64,000 nt of DNA, from positions 1 through 64,000 of the forward strand of contig NZ_FNAO01000002.1 of NCBI RefSeq assembly GCF_900101815.1, given 5' to 3'. Below the pieces are notes generated by a model that saw nothing but the letters and a program-made list of their open reading frames with translations, had not been told where the DNA came from and ran no database searches. A program made the translations under genes and the position numbers. This document shows, in pieces, positions 36,691 through 46,242 of this stretch. The DNA comes from Pricia antarctica (GTDB taxonomy: Bacteria > Bacteroidota > Bacteroidia > Flavobacteriales > Flavobacteriaceae). Each line of letters begins with the position of its first letter. The first letter of the stretch is position 1.

Positions 36691-36746
36691 ACCCTTTGCC
36701 TCTTGCATGCGATAAGGGAAGCACGACCGGGAGGAATGCAAAGGGT
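36691..36746 (+). repeat. Inverted repeat before the first GH2-like gene
   Basis: ACCCTTTGC (36691-36699) and GCAAAGGGT (36738-36746) are exact reverse complements separated by 38 bases. A second palindromic stretch GGGCCC follows at 36754. It lies in the 135-bp gap between the SGNH hydrolase and GH2-like genes and could be a processing or regulator site. No T tract follows, so it is not a simple terminator. Confidence 0.4.
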
Positions 36747-36791
36747 TAGGGAGGGGGCCCTTCCCATAACAACTATTAACTCAATGAAACC

Positions 36792-39623
36792 ATGAAAATA
36801 AAATTAAATCCCATCCTACTATCAATCCCTCTCTTCCTCTTCCTTTCCTGCGGAAGCGAAAAGGCCAATACCATCGACCTCTCCGGTCAATGGTATTTCC
36901 AGATCGACTCATTAGATCAGGGCGTATCCGAAAAATGGTTTGAAAAAGACCTGTCCGACACTATATCGCTACCGGGTTCCATGGCCGAAAACGGAAAGGG
37001 AGACGACATTTCAGTCAACACGAAATGGACAGGCAGTATGTGGAACGACAGTGCCTGGTACAAGAGCAAGAAATATGAAAAGTACCGGCAACCGGGCAAT
37101 ATCAAGGTCTCGTTTTGGTTGAGTCCCGATAAGGTGTATACCGGTCCCGCTTGGTATCAAAAGCAAATCGATATTCCCGATGATTGGAACGGGAAAGCGG
37201 TCAGTCTACATTTGGAACGTGCTCATTGGGAGACCACATTATGGATCGATGGTGAAAAAGTGGGGATGAAAAATACGCTCGGAACGCCGCACGACTATGA
37301 TTTGGCAGGATATCTCTCTCTCGGCGAACACACGGTCACATTGCGTATCGATAATCGGATAAAGAACATTGACCCCGGGGTCGATGCGCACAGTGTTTCC
37401 GACAACACCCAAACCAACTGGAACGGTATCGTCGGGGCTATCGAGCTAAAGGCGAGGCCGTTGGTGTACATCGAAAACGTACAGATCTACCCCGATGTAG
37501 CCCAAAAAAAAGTCATTGTCAAAGGAACTGTGCGGAATGCTGCTGGAAAGGCACAAATGACCCAGCTCACTTTGATGGCCAAAACCTCCGGTATCGGAGA
37601 AAATCTGGAAAGCAAGGTCAAGGAAATGAACATCGATTCCGTTGGAAAGTTCGAAGTGGAATATCCCATGGGCGAAAATCCGTTGCTCTGGGATGAGTTC
37701 GACCCCAATCTATACACCATGCAGCTGAGTTTGCAATCGCAAAAAGGCAAACATGAAAAAGAAGTTGTATTTGGCATGCGCGATTTTAAGGCCGACGGAA
37801 GGCAATTTTCGGTCAACGGCCGGCCTGTATTTCTTCGGGGCACCTTGGAATGCGCCATTTTTCCATTAACGGGCTATCCGCCGACCGATGTAGACGAATG
37901 GAAACGCATCCTTACAACCATCCAAAGCCACGGGCTGAACCATATGCGGTTCCACTCTTGGTGTCCGCCCCAAGCAGCCTTTCAAGCTGCCGACGAATTG
38001 GGTGTATACCTGCAAGTCGAGGCTTCAGCTTGGGCGAGCATCGGCGATGGAAAACCCATCGACAAGTTTATCTACAAGGAAGCCGAGGATATCATTGCCA
38101 CCTACGGCAACCACCCGTCCTTTGTGATGATGGCCTACGGCAATGAACCCTCGGGCGACCGCCATAAGGAGTATCTCGCCAAATTTGTCGACCATATGAA
38201 GGCCTTCGATGACCGTAGGGTCTACACCAGTGGCGCGGGTTGGCCGTATTTAAACAACATGGATTATTACGATAACGCCGATCCGCGCATTCAGCACTGG
38301 GCCGAAGGCTTGAAAAGTATCATCAACGCCGAACCGCCCCAGACGGAGTTCGATTATTCCGAACTGATTCAAAAAACGCCCATGCCTTACGTAAGTCATG
38401 AAATGGGCCAATGGTGCGTGTACCCCAATTTCAAGGAAATGTCCAAATACACGGGCGTTACCATACCTAAGAATTTCGAGATTTTCAAGGAGACCTTGGA
38501 AGAAAATCACATGGGCCACTTGGCCGACAGCCTACTTTTGGCATCGGGGAAATTGCAGACGCTATGTTACAAGGCCGATATTGAGGCTGCCTTGCGCACT
38601 AAGGATATGGCGGGATTCCAATTGTTGGACCTACATGATTTTCCCGGACAGGGAACCGCCCTAATCGGTGTTCTGGATGCCTTTTGGGAGAAGAAGGGAT
38701 ATGTCGCCCCCGAGGCGTTCCGCGAATTCTGTAGCACGACCGTACCCCTGGCGCGAATGGAAAAGCGGATATTCTTAAATACGGGTACTTTCAAAGCTTC
38801 GGTAGAGGTCGCCCATTTCGGGAAAGTACCTTTGACCGATGTTGTCCCAAAATGGGAACTTTCCGATACGGATGGTGGAATTTTTGCCCAAGGCGAACTG
38901 TCCCAGACTACCATTCCCATCGGTAACGGCATCCAGTTGGGTGCTATTTCAGTGGATTTGAAAAAGGCCGAAAAAGCCCAAAAGCTCACCTTGACCGTGC
39001 ACATCGGTGAAAATAAAAATAGTTGGGACGTGTGGGTGTATCCCTCTAAAAAAGCACCAATTGAAAAAGCCAAAGAAATGCGGGTCGTTCAAAAGTTGGA
39101 TGCAGGGACCATTTCCTATCTAAAGAATGGTGGAAAGGTATTACTGAATATCACCAAGGGCGATATCGCTCCCGATGTGGGCGGGGATATCGGTGTGGGC
39201 TTCTCCAGTATCTTTTGGAACACCTCTTGGACCAACGGCCAAAAGCCGCATACCTTGGGTATACTTTGCGACCCCGAACATCCGGCCTTGGCCGATTTTC
39301 CTACGGAATACCATTCCAACTGGCAGTGGTGGGATGCCATGTCGCACTCCAATGCCATTATTTTAGATGATTTTATTCCCGATCTTAAGCCTGTGGTCCG
39401 TATCATCGACGATTGGTTCGACAACCATAGAACGGCCCTGATTTTCGAGGCCAAGGTCGGGAAGGGAAAACTCCTTTTTTCAGGGGTTGACCTTCACACC
39501 GATCTGGAAAACCGATTAGAGGCGCAGCAGTTGCTGTATAGTTTGAAAAGGTATATGGCGGGCGATCGATTTGATCCGAAAACGACCTTGGAAATAAATG
39601 ATGTAAATAATTTGTTCAAATAA
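36792..39623 (+). CDS. Glycoside hydrolase family 2-like lipoprotein (paralog A)
   Basis: Exo-glycosidase of the GH2 clan, 943 residues. Lipoprotein signal ending in LFLSC (C20). The N-terminal sugar-binding jelly roll (about 28-215) and immunoglobulin-like domain (about 220-330) precede a TIM barrel from about 340. Probable acid/base E452 (GNEPSG) and nucleophile E537 (SHEMGQW) are present; the segment RFHSWCPP near 385 is typical of these enzymes. The C-terminal 300 residues (with WQWWDA and a GKLLFSGVDL strand) form an extra domain shared with paralog B at 46243. Both motifs are complete, so activity is likely. Beta-galactosidase or a related exo-beta-activity is plausible; specificity is not readable. 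It is the third gene of the run. Confidence 0.88.
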   Translation: MKIKLNPILLSIPLFLFLSCGSEKANTIDLSGQWYFQIDSLDQGVSEKWFEKDLSDTISLPGSMAENGKGDDISVNTKWTGSMWNDSAWYKSKKYEKYRQPGNIKVSFWLSPDKVYTGPAWYQKQIDIPDDWNGKAVSLHLERAHWETTLWIDGEKVGMKNTLGTPHDYDLAGYLSLGEHTVTLRIDNRIKNIDPGVDAHSVSDNTQTNWNGIVGAIELKARPLVYIENVQIYPDVAQKKVIVKGTVRNAAGKAQMTQLTLMAKTSGIGENLESKVKEMNIDSVGKFEVEYPMGENPLLWDEFDPNLYTMQLSLQSQKGKHEKEVVFGMRDFKADGRQFSVNGRPVFLRGTLECAIFPLTGYPPTDVDEWKRILTTIQSHGLNHMRFHSWCPPQAAFQAADELGVYLQVEASAWASIGDGKPIDKFIYKEAEDIIATYGNHPSFVMMAYGNEPSGDRHKEYLAKFVDHMKAFDDRRVYTSGAGWPYLNNMDYYDNADPRIQHWAEGLKSIINAEPPQTEFDYSELIQKTPMPYVSHEMGQWCVYPNFKEMSKYTGVTIPKNFEIFKETLEENHMGHLADSLLLASGKLQTLCYKADIEAALRTKDMAGFQLLDLHDFPGQGTALIGVLDAFWEKKGYVAPEAFREFCSTTVPLARMEKRIFLNTGTFKASVEVAHFGKVPLTDVVPKWELSDTDGGIFAQGELSQTTIPIGNGIQLGAISVDLKKAEKAQKLTLTVHIGENKNSWDVWVYPSKKAPIEKAKEMRVVQKLDAGTISYLKNGGKVLLNITKGDIAPDVGGDIGVGFSSIFWNTSWTNGQKPHTLGILCDPEHPALADFPTEYHSNWQWWDAMSHSNAIILDDFIPDLKPVVRIIDDWFDNHRTALIFEAKVGKGKLLFSGVDLHTDLENRLEAQQLLYSLKRYMAGDRFDPKTTLEINDVNNLFK

Positions 39624-39632
39624 ATAAATAAT

Positions 39633-41843
39633 ATGTCGAATAAAAAAAAGATAATATATGGCCAATGGCATGCAAGTGTGTGTTATAAGCCCTTACACAT
39701 AATCAAACATTCATTTTTGACCGCTTTGCCATTATTATGCTGCTTCAGTATCGCATCTCTCTTCGGACAGATTCGAAACAATGTTAATGCACAAGAGTGG
39801 CTACTTGACACCGATGCCATGACCTATAAATTGGCGGTTGTCGATAACAAATTGTATTCCCAATACTACGGAAAAAAGCTCAACGACTCCCTGATTATAC
39901 CCTGGGTAGAACGGCAGGAGGTCGCGGTCAGGGGCGGGGAGGTCGATAAGACCCCGGCCATTGAAGTGATTTTTGAGGACGGTACCCGTGATTTGGACCT
40001 GATTTTTTCGAAGGCGGAAATACGGGAGGATGACGGGGTACAGGTACTCCGTATCGATTTGAAGGATACCTATTACCCTCTCCTGGTTTCCTCTTATTAC
40101 AAAGTGCTGCCGGAATACGACATTATCGAGAGGTGGACGGAACTAAAAAATATCGGCAAGAAAGATATCCGCATCGAAAAGGCCCTATCCGCTTCGCTTT
40201 GGTTGCCCGAAAACGACTATGAACTGACTCATTTTAGCGGGATATGGGGAACGGAATTCCAACCGAATACCACCTTGCTCACGCAGGGGAAGAAAATAGT
40301 GGGAAGCCGGAATTTTAAATCGTATGGATCTCCTTTGTTTTTAGTCAACAAACAAGGCAAGGCCACCGAGTTTGACGGTGAGGTATGGTACGGGCAAATC
40401 CATTATAGCGGAAACTGGTCCCTTATATTCGACAAACAGCCCCGGGGAGAGCAACAGATTTTGGGAGGTATCAACTTTTGGGATACGGAGTGGACCTTAA
40501 GACCGGATACAACGTTTAAGACGCCCGTTTTTTCGTTCGGCTATACCGATCGGGGAAAGGGAGCGGTTTCCCGAAATTACGGGGCTTATGTCCGCGACCG
40601 GATTCTACCGAAAAGCCACCGCCACAAAATACGGCCAATACTTTACAACAGTTGGTATGCCACCGAGTTCGATGTGAACGAAAAACAGCAGTTGGCCCTG
40701 GCGACGGTGGCCAAAAAGATAGGCGTGGAAACCTTTGTGATAGATGACGGGTGGTTCAAGGGAAGGGTCAACGACAAGGCCGGGCTGGGCGATTGGACCG
40801 TTGACCGCAACAAATTCCCGAACGGATTGAATCCCCTTATCAAAAAAATCAATGCCATGGGGATGGATTTCGGCATTTGGGTAGAGCCTGAAATGGTCAA
40901 TCCCGATTCCGATCTCTATCGCGAACACCCCGATTGGGTCATGCATTTCGAAAATCGCACCCGAACAACGGGCCGCAATCAACTGATGCTCAATTTGGCA
41001 CGGGAAGACGTCTACGAATATCTCTACGAGGCACTTCACAATCTGTTAAACGACCATAATATCACGTATTTAAAATGGGACATGAACAAAACGTTGACGG
41101 AACCGGGATGGCCGGAAGCGGATCTTTCCGTTCAACACGAAGTACGCATCCTCTACATAGAAAACCTGTACCGTTTGATCGATTCCCTGCGCCGGGATTT
41201 TCCCGAGCTATGGATCGAGACCTGCTCCAGCGGCGGGGGAAGGGCAGATCTCGAAATTTTCAAAAGAACCGATGTCGCATGGGCCAGCGATAACATAGAT
41301 CCCGCCGATCGGGTGATGATTCAATATGCCTATCTCAACGCCTTTCCGGCCAATACCATGGTAAGCTGGACCGGCCATCAAGAGCGGCATGGAATCACCT
41401 ACGACCTGGATTTTCATTTTGATGTTTCCATGAGCGGGGTGCTAGGGGTCGGTAACGATATTACGAAATGGACCCCGGCGGAAATCGATTTGGCTTCCAA
41501 AAAAATTACACTTTACAAAGCTATTCGAAATACGGTACAACAGGGCGATCTGTACAGGCTGGCATCCCCTTTTGAGTCCAACACTTCCGTTTTGCAATAC
41601 GTAGGGAAAGATAGATCGGAAACTGTGCTGTTTTACTATGAATTGGAAGAACGGCTCAAAGGCAGCACTTCCTTTCCCCATAAAAATCAAATTGTAAGGC
41701 TAAAGGGCCTAAAAAAGGACGCCGTTTACACCTTGGAGGATACCGGCAAAAAATATTCGGGGAGCGATCTTATGGAACAGGGAATAGCGTTCCCGTTGAA
41801 CAAGGGGTATAGTTCCGCTATCTTGAGATTCAAGGAAAAGTAA
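39633..41843 (+). CDS. Alpha-galactosidase, GH36
   Basis: Retaining alpha-galactosidase of 736 residues. An N-terminal membrane or signal stretch (about 26-45) places it outside the cytoplasm. The N-terminal beta-supersandwich (about 55-325) precedes the GH36 barrel. Catalytic nucleophile D483 lies in YLKWDMNK and acid/base D553 in WASDNIDPADR, with the CSSGGGRADLEIF segment between them; GIWVEPEMVNPDSDLY at about 414-429 is the GH36 signature. It starts 9 bp after paralog A and ends 6 bp before the epimerase gene, so these are cotranscribed. Removes alpha-linked galactose, feeding the epimerase and porter. Confidence 0.96.
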   Translation: MSNKKKIIYGQWHASVCYKPLHIIKHSFLTALPLLCCFSIASLFGQIRNNVNAQEWLLDTDAMTYKLAVVDNKLYSQYYGKKLNDSLIIPWVERQEVAVRGGEVDKTPAIEVIFEDGTRDLDLIFSKAEIREDDGVQVLRIDLKDTYYPLLVSSYYKVLPEYDIIERWTELKNIGKKDIRIEKALSASLWLPENDYELTHFSGIWGTEFQPNTTLLTQGKKIVGSRNFKSYGSPLFLVNKQGKATEFDGEVWYGQIHYSGNWSLIFDKQPRGEQQILGGINFWDTEWTLRPDTTFKTPVFSFGYTDRGKGAVSRNYGAYVRDRILPKSHRHKIRPILYNSWYATEFDVNEKQQLALATVAKKIGVETFVIDDGWFKGRVNDKAGLGDWTVDRNKFPNGLNPLIKKINAMGMDFGIWVEPEMVNPDSDLYREHPDWVMHFENRTRTTGRNQLMLNLAREDVYEYLYEALHNLLNDHNITYLKWDMNKTLTEPGWPEADLSVQHEVRILYIENLYRLIDSLRRDFPELWIETCSSGGGRADLEIFKRTDVAWASDNIDPADRVMIQYAYLNAFPANTMVSWTGHQERHGITYDLDFHFDVSMSGVLGVGNDITKWTPAEIDLASKKITLYKAIRNTVQQGDLYRLASPFESNTSVLQYVGKDRSETVLFYYELEERLKGSTSFPHKNQIVRLKGLKKDAVYTLEDTGKKYSGSDLMEQGIAFPLNKGYSSAILRFKEK

Positions 41844-41849
41844 GGATAA

Positions 41850-42803
41850 ATGCAGGATACCGATACCATAACAATAAGAAACCGGAACGGGCTGACGGCC
41901 AAATTTTTAAGTTTGGGCGCCCGGTGGACGGAAATGTACGTCCCGAATCGGAACGGTGTTTTTGAGGATATTTTATTGGGTTTCCCCGATAAAAAGGAAT
42001 ACTTGCGGGCGGCCGAAAAATATTATGGGGCCGTAGTGGGAAGATATTGCGGACGGATACCCAATGGTAGGTTCACGGATGGTGACACACGGATCGAACT
42101 TCCGTTGAACGATTCAGGAAAGCATCATTTGCACGGGGGAAAGGATGGTTTTCATTTAAAGGAATGGAAACCCATACCGGAAAGTACTTCGGAAAATACC
42201 GTTGGCTTTTCCCTTTTTTCCGAGGATGGGGAGGAGGGATATCCCGGAAATTTGGAGGTTAGGGTAATATATACCTTAACCAACGACGACCAGCTTATTT
42301 TTGAGGCCACGGCAAGTACCGACCAAAGAACCTTGGTCAACCTGACCAACCATGCCTTTTTTAACTTAACCGGAAGGGCCATAGACCTTGGTGGACATGA
42401 GTTATGGGTCAATGGAGATCTTTTGGCACGGGACCGTGAATTTTTGACCACGGGCGAAATTATAGCTCTCAAAAAGCCTTTTCAGGTGCCGTTGAAGGAC
42501 AAAATTTCATCCGCGTTCCGACTAAAACATACTGAAGGGCATCCCGACCTTACTTTATCGGAACCCGGGTCGGGGCGTTCTATAAGGGTCTATACCGATC
42601 AAGTGGTAGTACAGTTGTACAACGGATTTTTTATGACCGGTTCCGACGTGGGAAAAAATGACGATGTACATTATGCCAATACAGGGTTGGCCATCGAGCC
42701 CCAGTATCTTGTCCATCGCAAACTTAATCTAGTATATCCCGGTGAAACATATAAACATAGAACGATTTATGAATTCGGGGTGGACAAGGAAAACGAAACA
42801 TAA
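41850..42803 (+). CDS. Aldose 1-epimerase (galactose mutarotase)
   Basis: Interconverts alpha and beta anomers of galactose or glucose, needed before phosphorylation by galactokinase. The 317 residues have the GalM beta-sandwich with the active-site histidines in KHHLHGGKDGF (about 91-101) and LTNHAFFNLTG (about 166-176), and the catalytic glutamate in GLAIEPQ near the end. No signal peptide is seen, so it is presumably cytoplasmic. It lies 6 bp after the GH36 gene and 15 bp before the DUF5107 gene, in the same operon. Confidence 0.95.
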   Translation: MQDTDTITIRNRNGLTAKFLSLGARWTEMYVPNRNGVFEDILLGFPDKKEYLRAAEKYYGAVVGRYCGRIPNGRFTDGDTRIELPLNDSGKHHLHGGKDGFHLKEWKPIPESTSENTVGFSLFSEDGEEGYPGNLEVRVIYTLTNDDQLIFEATASTDQRTLVNLTNHAFFNLTGRAIDLGGHELWVNGDLLARDREFLTTGEIIALKKPFQVPLKDKISSAFRLKHTEGHPDLTLSEPGSGRSIRVYTDQVVVQLYNGFFMTGSDVGKNDDVHYANTGLAIEPQYLVHRKLNLVYPGETYKHRTIYEFGVDKENET

Positions 42804-42818
42804 AAAAATAGTCTCAAT

Positions 42819-45800
42819 ATGAGCAAAGTAAAAGCCTGGAGAGAAAAGGTCACCATCCCGACTTACGAGATCGGAAAACCCGAAAAATATCCTGTTTTCC
42901 TTGAAAAACGGGTCTATCAGGGCAGTAGCGGATCCGTATATCCCCACCCGGTTATAGAACAGATCAGCGACGAGAAAACGGACAAGGAATGGGACGCGAT
43001 CTACATCGAAAACGACTACATCAAGATTATGGTCTTGCCAGCTCTGGGCGGCCGTATCCAAATGGCATACGATAAAATCCGAGAAAGGCATTTTGTGTAC
43101 TACAACCATGTCATCAAACCCGCATTGGTGGGCTTGACCGGGCCTTGGATTTCCGGGGGTATCGAGTTCAATTGGCCCCAGCACCACCGCCCAAGCACCT
43201 ATGACCCGACGGACCACTACATCGAGGAAAACAAAGATGGCAGCATTACCGTTTGGGTCAGCGAAGTAGAACGCATGTTCCGCACCAAGGGAATGGCCGG
43301 TTTTACCTTACATCCCGATAAGGCGTATATAGAAATTAAGGGGCAGTTGTACAATCGAAGCCCTCATCCACAGACATTTTTATGGTGGGCTAACCCCGCC
43401 GTGGCCGTAAACGACCATTATCAGTCCGTTTTTCCGCCCGATGTCAACGCGGTGTTCGATCATGGCAAGCGCGATGTTTCCGAATTTCCGATCGCAAAGG
43501 GCGAATATTACAAGGTGGACTATTCCCCCGGCACCGATATTTCCAAATATAAAAACATACCCGTACCTACTTCCTATATGGCGATTACCTCGAAGTATGA
43601 CTTTGTGGGCGGCTACGAAAATGATTCCAAAGGCGGGCTGTTGCACGTGGCCGACCACCATGTCTCCCCGGGCAAAAAGCAATGGACCTGGGGGAACGGC
43701 GATTTCGGCCATGCCTGGGACAGGAACCTGACGGATACCGACGGACCTTACATCGAACTGATGTGCGGGGTCTACACCGACAACCAGCCCGATTTTTCAT
43801 GGATGCACCCCTACGAGGAAAAAAGTTTCAAGCAATATTTCATGCCCTATTACAATGTGGGCATGGTCAAAAATGCAACCAAGGAAGCCCTACTGAACCT
43901 CGAACTGGAAGATGGGCAAGCAACGGTCAAGGTATATGTTACTTCAAACTATCCCGGGTGTACGCTAGAACTTCTGAACGATGGGGATTTGGTTTTTGAG
44001 GAAAAGATGGATTTAAGTCCAAAGGATGGTTTTGAGAAAAGCGTATCCCTAGAAAACCCAGTTCACCAAAATCTTACGGCCACCCTAAAGAACGAAAACG
44101 GCAAAGTTCTAGTTTCTTGGACCCCGGAGGATTATTCCGACCAAGAAGTTCCCGAAGCGGCGAAAGCGGCAAAGGCACCGTCGGATATCAAAAGCACGGA
44201 ACAACTTTATCTCCGCGGCCTACATTTGGAACAATATCGCCATGCCACCTACGACCCAACAATCTATTATTTGGAAGCTTTGTCACGCGAAGCCGGAGAT
44301 GTGCGCAACAACAACGCGATGGGACTTTGGTACCTGAAAAAGGGACGCTTCGAAAAGGCCTTGCCCTATTTCGAGACCGCCATCGAGACGCTTACACGGC
44401 ACAATCCGAATCCCTACAATGGCGAACCGTATTTCAACAAAGGCTTGACCTTGCGTTTGATGGAAAAACCGGACGAGGCCTATGCCGCATTTTTTAAAGG
44501 CTGCTGGAACGCCGCTTGGCAAGACGCCGGGTATTTCAACCTGGCCCAGATCGACTGTGCCAAGGGTAAACTCGATAAGGCTTTGGAGCTGGTCGATAAA
44601 TCCCTGATTAAAAACTGGCACAACCATAAGGCCCGACACTTGAAAGTCATCCTATTGCGGAAAATGGGCCGTTTAGAAGAAACGAAACAATTGATAGACG
44701 ATTCGTTGGCCATAGACCGCTTTAACTTCGGGGTGCTTTTCGAACGCTATTTATTAAGCGGGAATACCCAGGATTTGGATTATTTCAGAAAAATGCTACG
44801 GGATTATGTCCATAATTACATCGAATTTTCCTTGGATTATGCCCAGGCCGGATGTTATGACGACGCAATCGCCTTGATGGAAATCCATACCAAAGGAAAA
44901 ACTGAAATGTATCCCATGGCCGCGTATTTCTTGGGATGGTACCATGAGCAAAAAGGGGATGCCTCCGAAGCTGAAAAACAGTACAAACTGGCCACTAAAA
45001 TGCTCTCCGATTATTGCTTTCCCAGCCGTTTGGAGGAAGTTGTGGTGTTGGAAGTGGCTAGAAAATCCAATCCCGAAGATGCCATGGCACCCTATTATCT
45101 CGGTAATTTCTGGTATGCCGCCCAGCAGTATGAAAACGCTAGGGAATGCTGGGAGGCATCTGTGAAACTCAAGGGCGATAACGCCATTTGTCTGCGTAAC
45201 CTCGCCTTGTTATATTATAACAAAAGCGATAAAAAAGCATTGGCCCAGAAAAAATTGGAACAGGCCTTCAAACTGGATTCCGACAATCAGCGCTTGTTGA
45301 TGGAATTGGATCAGCTCTACAAAAAAACGAATGTCCCGGTTGCCGAACGTTTGCGGCTATTGGAGGATAATCCGGCGCTTACCGCCTCTCGCGACGATCT
45401 ATATCTGGAGTGGATCGGCCTTACCAATTTTAAGGGCGAACATCAAAAAGCCTTGGAACTTCTCGAAAAAAGGCAATTTCACCCCTGGGAAGGCGGTGAG
45501 GGTAAAGTGCCCTTTCAACATAGTACCGTACACGTCGAATTGGCGAAGCAGGCTTTAAACACCGATAATTCGGTGAAAGCCATTGAGCATTTGGAAGCTG
45601 CGCAGGACTTTCCACACAACCTGGGCGAAGGAAAATTGTTCGGCGCACAGGAAAACGATATTCTCTATTGGTCCGGATGCGCTTACGATAAACAGGGTGA
45701 TACGGCACAGGCCAATGAGAACTGGCAAAAAGCCTCCGAGGGCCTTAGCGATCCCAGTCCTGCTATGTTCTACAACGACCAGCAGCCCGACAAAATATTC

Positions 45801-46145
45801 TACCAAGGCTTGGCTTTACTCAAATTAGGAAAGAAACAGGAAGCCGAAAAGCGCTTTCACAACCTTATCGACTATGGAAAGAAACATATGAACGATGCGG
45901 TCAAACTTGATTATTTCGCCGTATCCCTACCTGACCTGTTGATCTGGGAAGAGGACCTGAACGCTCGGAATCAAGTAGATTGCCACTACCTAATCGGTTT
46001 AGGCGAACTAGGGCTCGAAAATACGGAAAAAGCGATTTCCGCTTTCAAAAAAGTGTTGGAAAAAGATTTGTACCATCTATCCGCCCATATCCATTTAAAA
46101 ATGGCAGAAGCTTGGGAGGAAAATTATCAGGTTTCTGATAAATAA
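42819..46145 (+). CDS. DUF5107/TPR protein
   Basis: Large soluble protein of 1108 residues without signal peptide. An N-terminal DUF5107 domain (about 30-400), related to the galactose-mutarotase-like fold, contains EFNWPQHHRPSTYDP and the WGNGDFGHAWDR segment. It is followed by a long helical array of tetratricopeptide repeats (about 455-1100; for example MGLWYLKKGRFEKALPYFE). Members occur with glycoside hydrolases in many Bacteroidota loci; their activity is not established. Fifth gene of the galactoside operon, 15 bp after the epimerase, so it probably takes part in the same sugar pathway. Intact. Confidence 0.9.
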   Translation: MSKVKAWREKVTIPTYEIGKPEKYPVFLEKRVYQGSSGSVYPHPVIEQISDEKTDKEWDAIYIENDYIKIMVLPALGGRIQMAYDKIRERHFVYYNHVIKPALVGLTGPWISGGIEFNWPQHHRPSTYDPTDHYIEENKDGSITVWVSEVERMFRTKGMAGFTLHPDKAYIEIKGQLYNRSPHPQTFLWWANPAVAVNDHYQSVFPPDVNAVFDHGKRDVSEFPIAKGEYYKVDYSPGTDISKYKNIPVPTSYMAITSKYDFVGGYENDSKGGLLHVADHHVSPGKKQWTWGNGDFGHAWDRNLTDTDGPYIELMCGVYTDNQPDFSWMHPYEEKSFKQYFMPYYNVGMVKNATKEALLNLELEDGQATVKVYVTSNYPGCTLELLNDGDLVFEEKMDLSPKDGFEKSVSLENPVHQNLTATLKNENGKVLVSWTPEDYSDQEVPEAAKAAKAPSDIKSTEQLYLRGLHLEQYRHATYDPTIYYLEALSREAGDVRNNNAMGLWYLKKGRFEKALPYFETAIETLTRHNPNPYNGEPYFNKGLTLRLMEKPDEAYAAFFKGCWNAAWQDAGYFNLAQIDCAKGKLDKALELVDKSLIKNWHNHKARHLKVILLRKMGRLEETKQLIDDSLAIDRFNFGVLFERYLLSGNTQDLDYFRKMLRDYVHNYIEFSLDYAQAGCYDDAIALMEIHTKGKTEMYPMAAYFLGWYHEQKGDASEAEKQYKLATKMLSDYCFPSRLEEVVVLEVARKSNPEDAMAPYYLGNFWYAAQQYENARECWEASVKLKGDNAICLRNLALLYYNKSDKKALAQKKLEQAFKLDSDNQRLLMELDQLYKKTNVPVAERLRLLEDNPALTASRDDLYLEWIGLTNFKGEHQKALELLEKRQFHPWEGGEGKVPFQHSTVHVELAKQALNTDNSVKAIEHLEAAQDFPHNLGEGKLFGAQENDILYWSGCAYDKQGDTAQANENWQKASEGLSDPSPAMFYNDQQPDKIFYQGLALLKLGKKQEAEKRFHNLIDYGKKHMNDAVKLDYFAVSLPDLLIWEEDLNARNQVDCHYLIGLGELGLENTEKAISAFKKVLEKDLYHLSAHIHLKMAEAWEENYQVSDK

Positions 46146-46242
46146 TCAGATTATGAAACTCGCTCCACTTCCGCCAGTTTACTAATGGCGTCCTCAACAG
46201 TAAGCGGAGTTCGGAGGAACCAGAAACAACAAGAAAAAAAGT

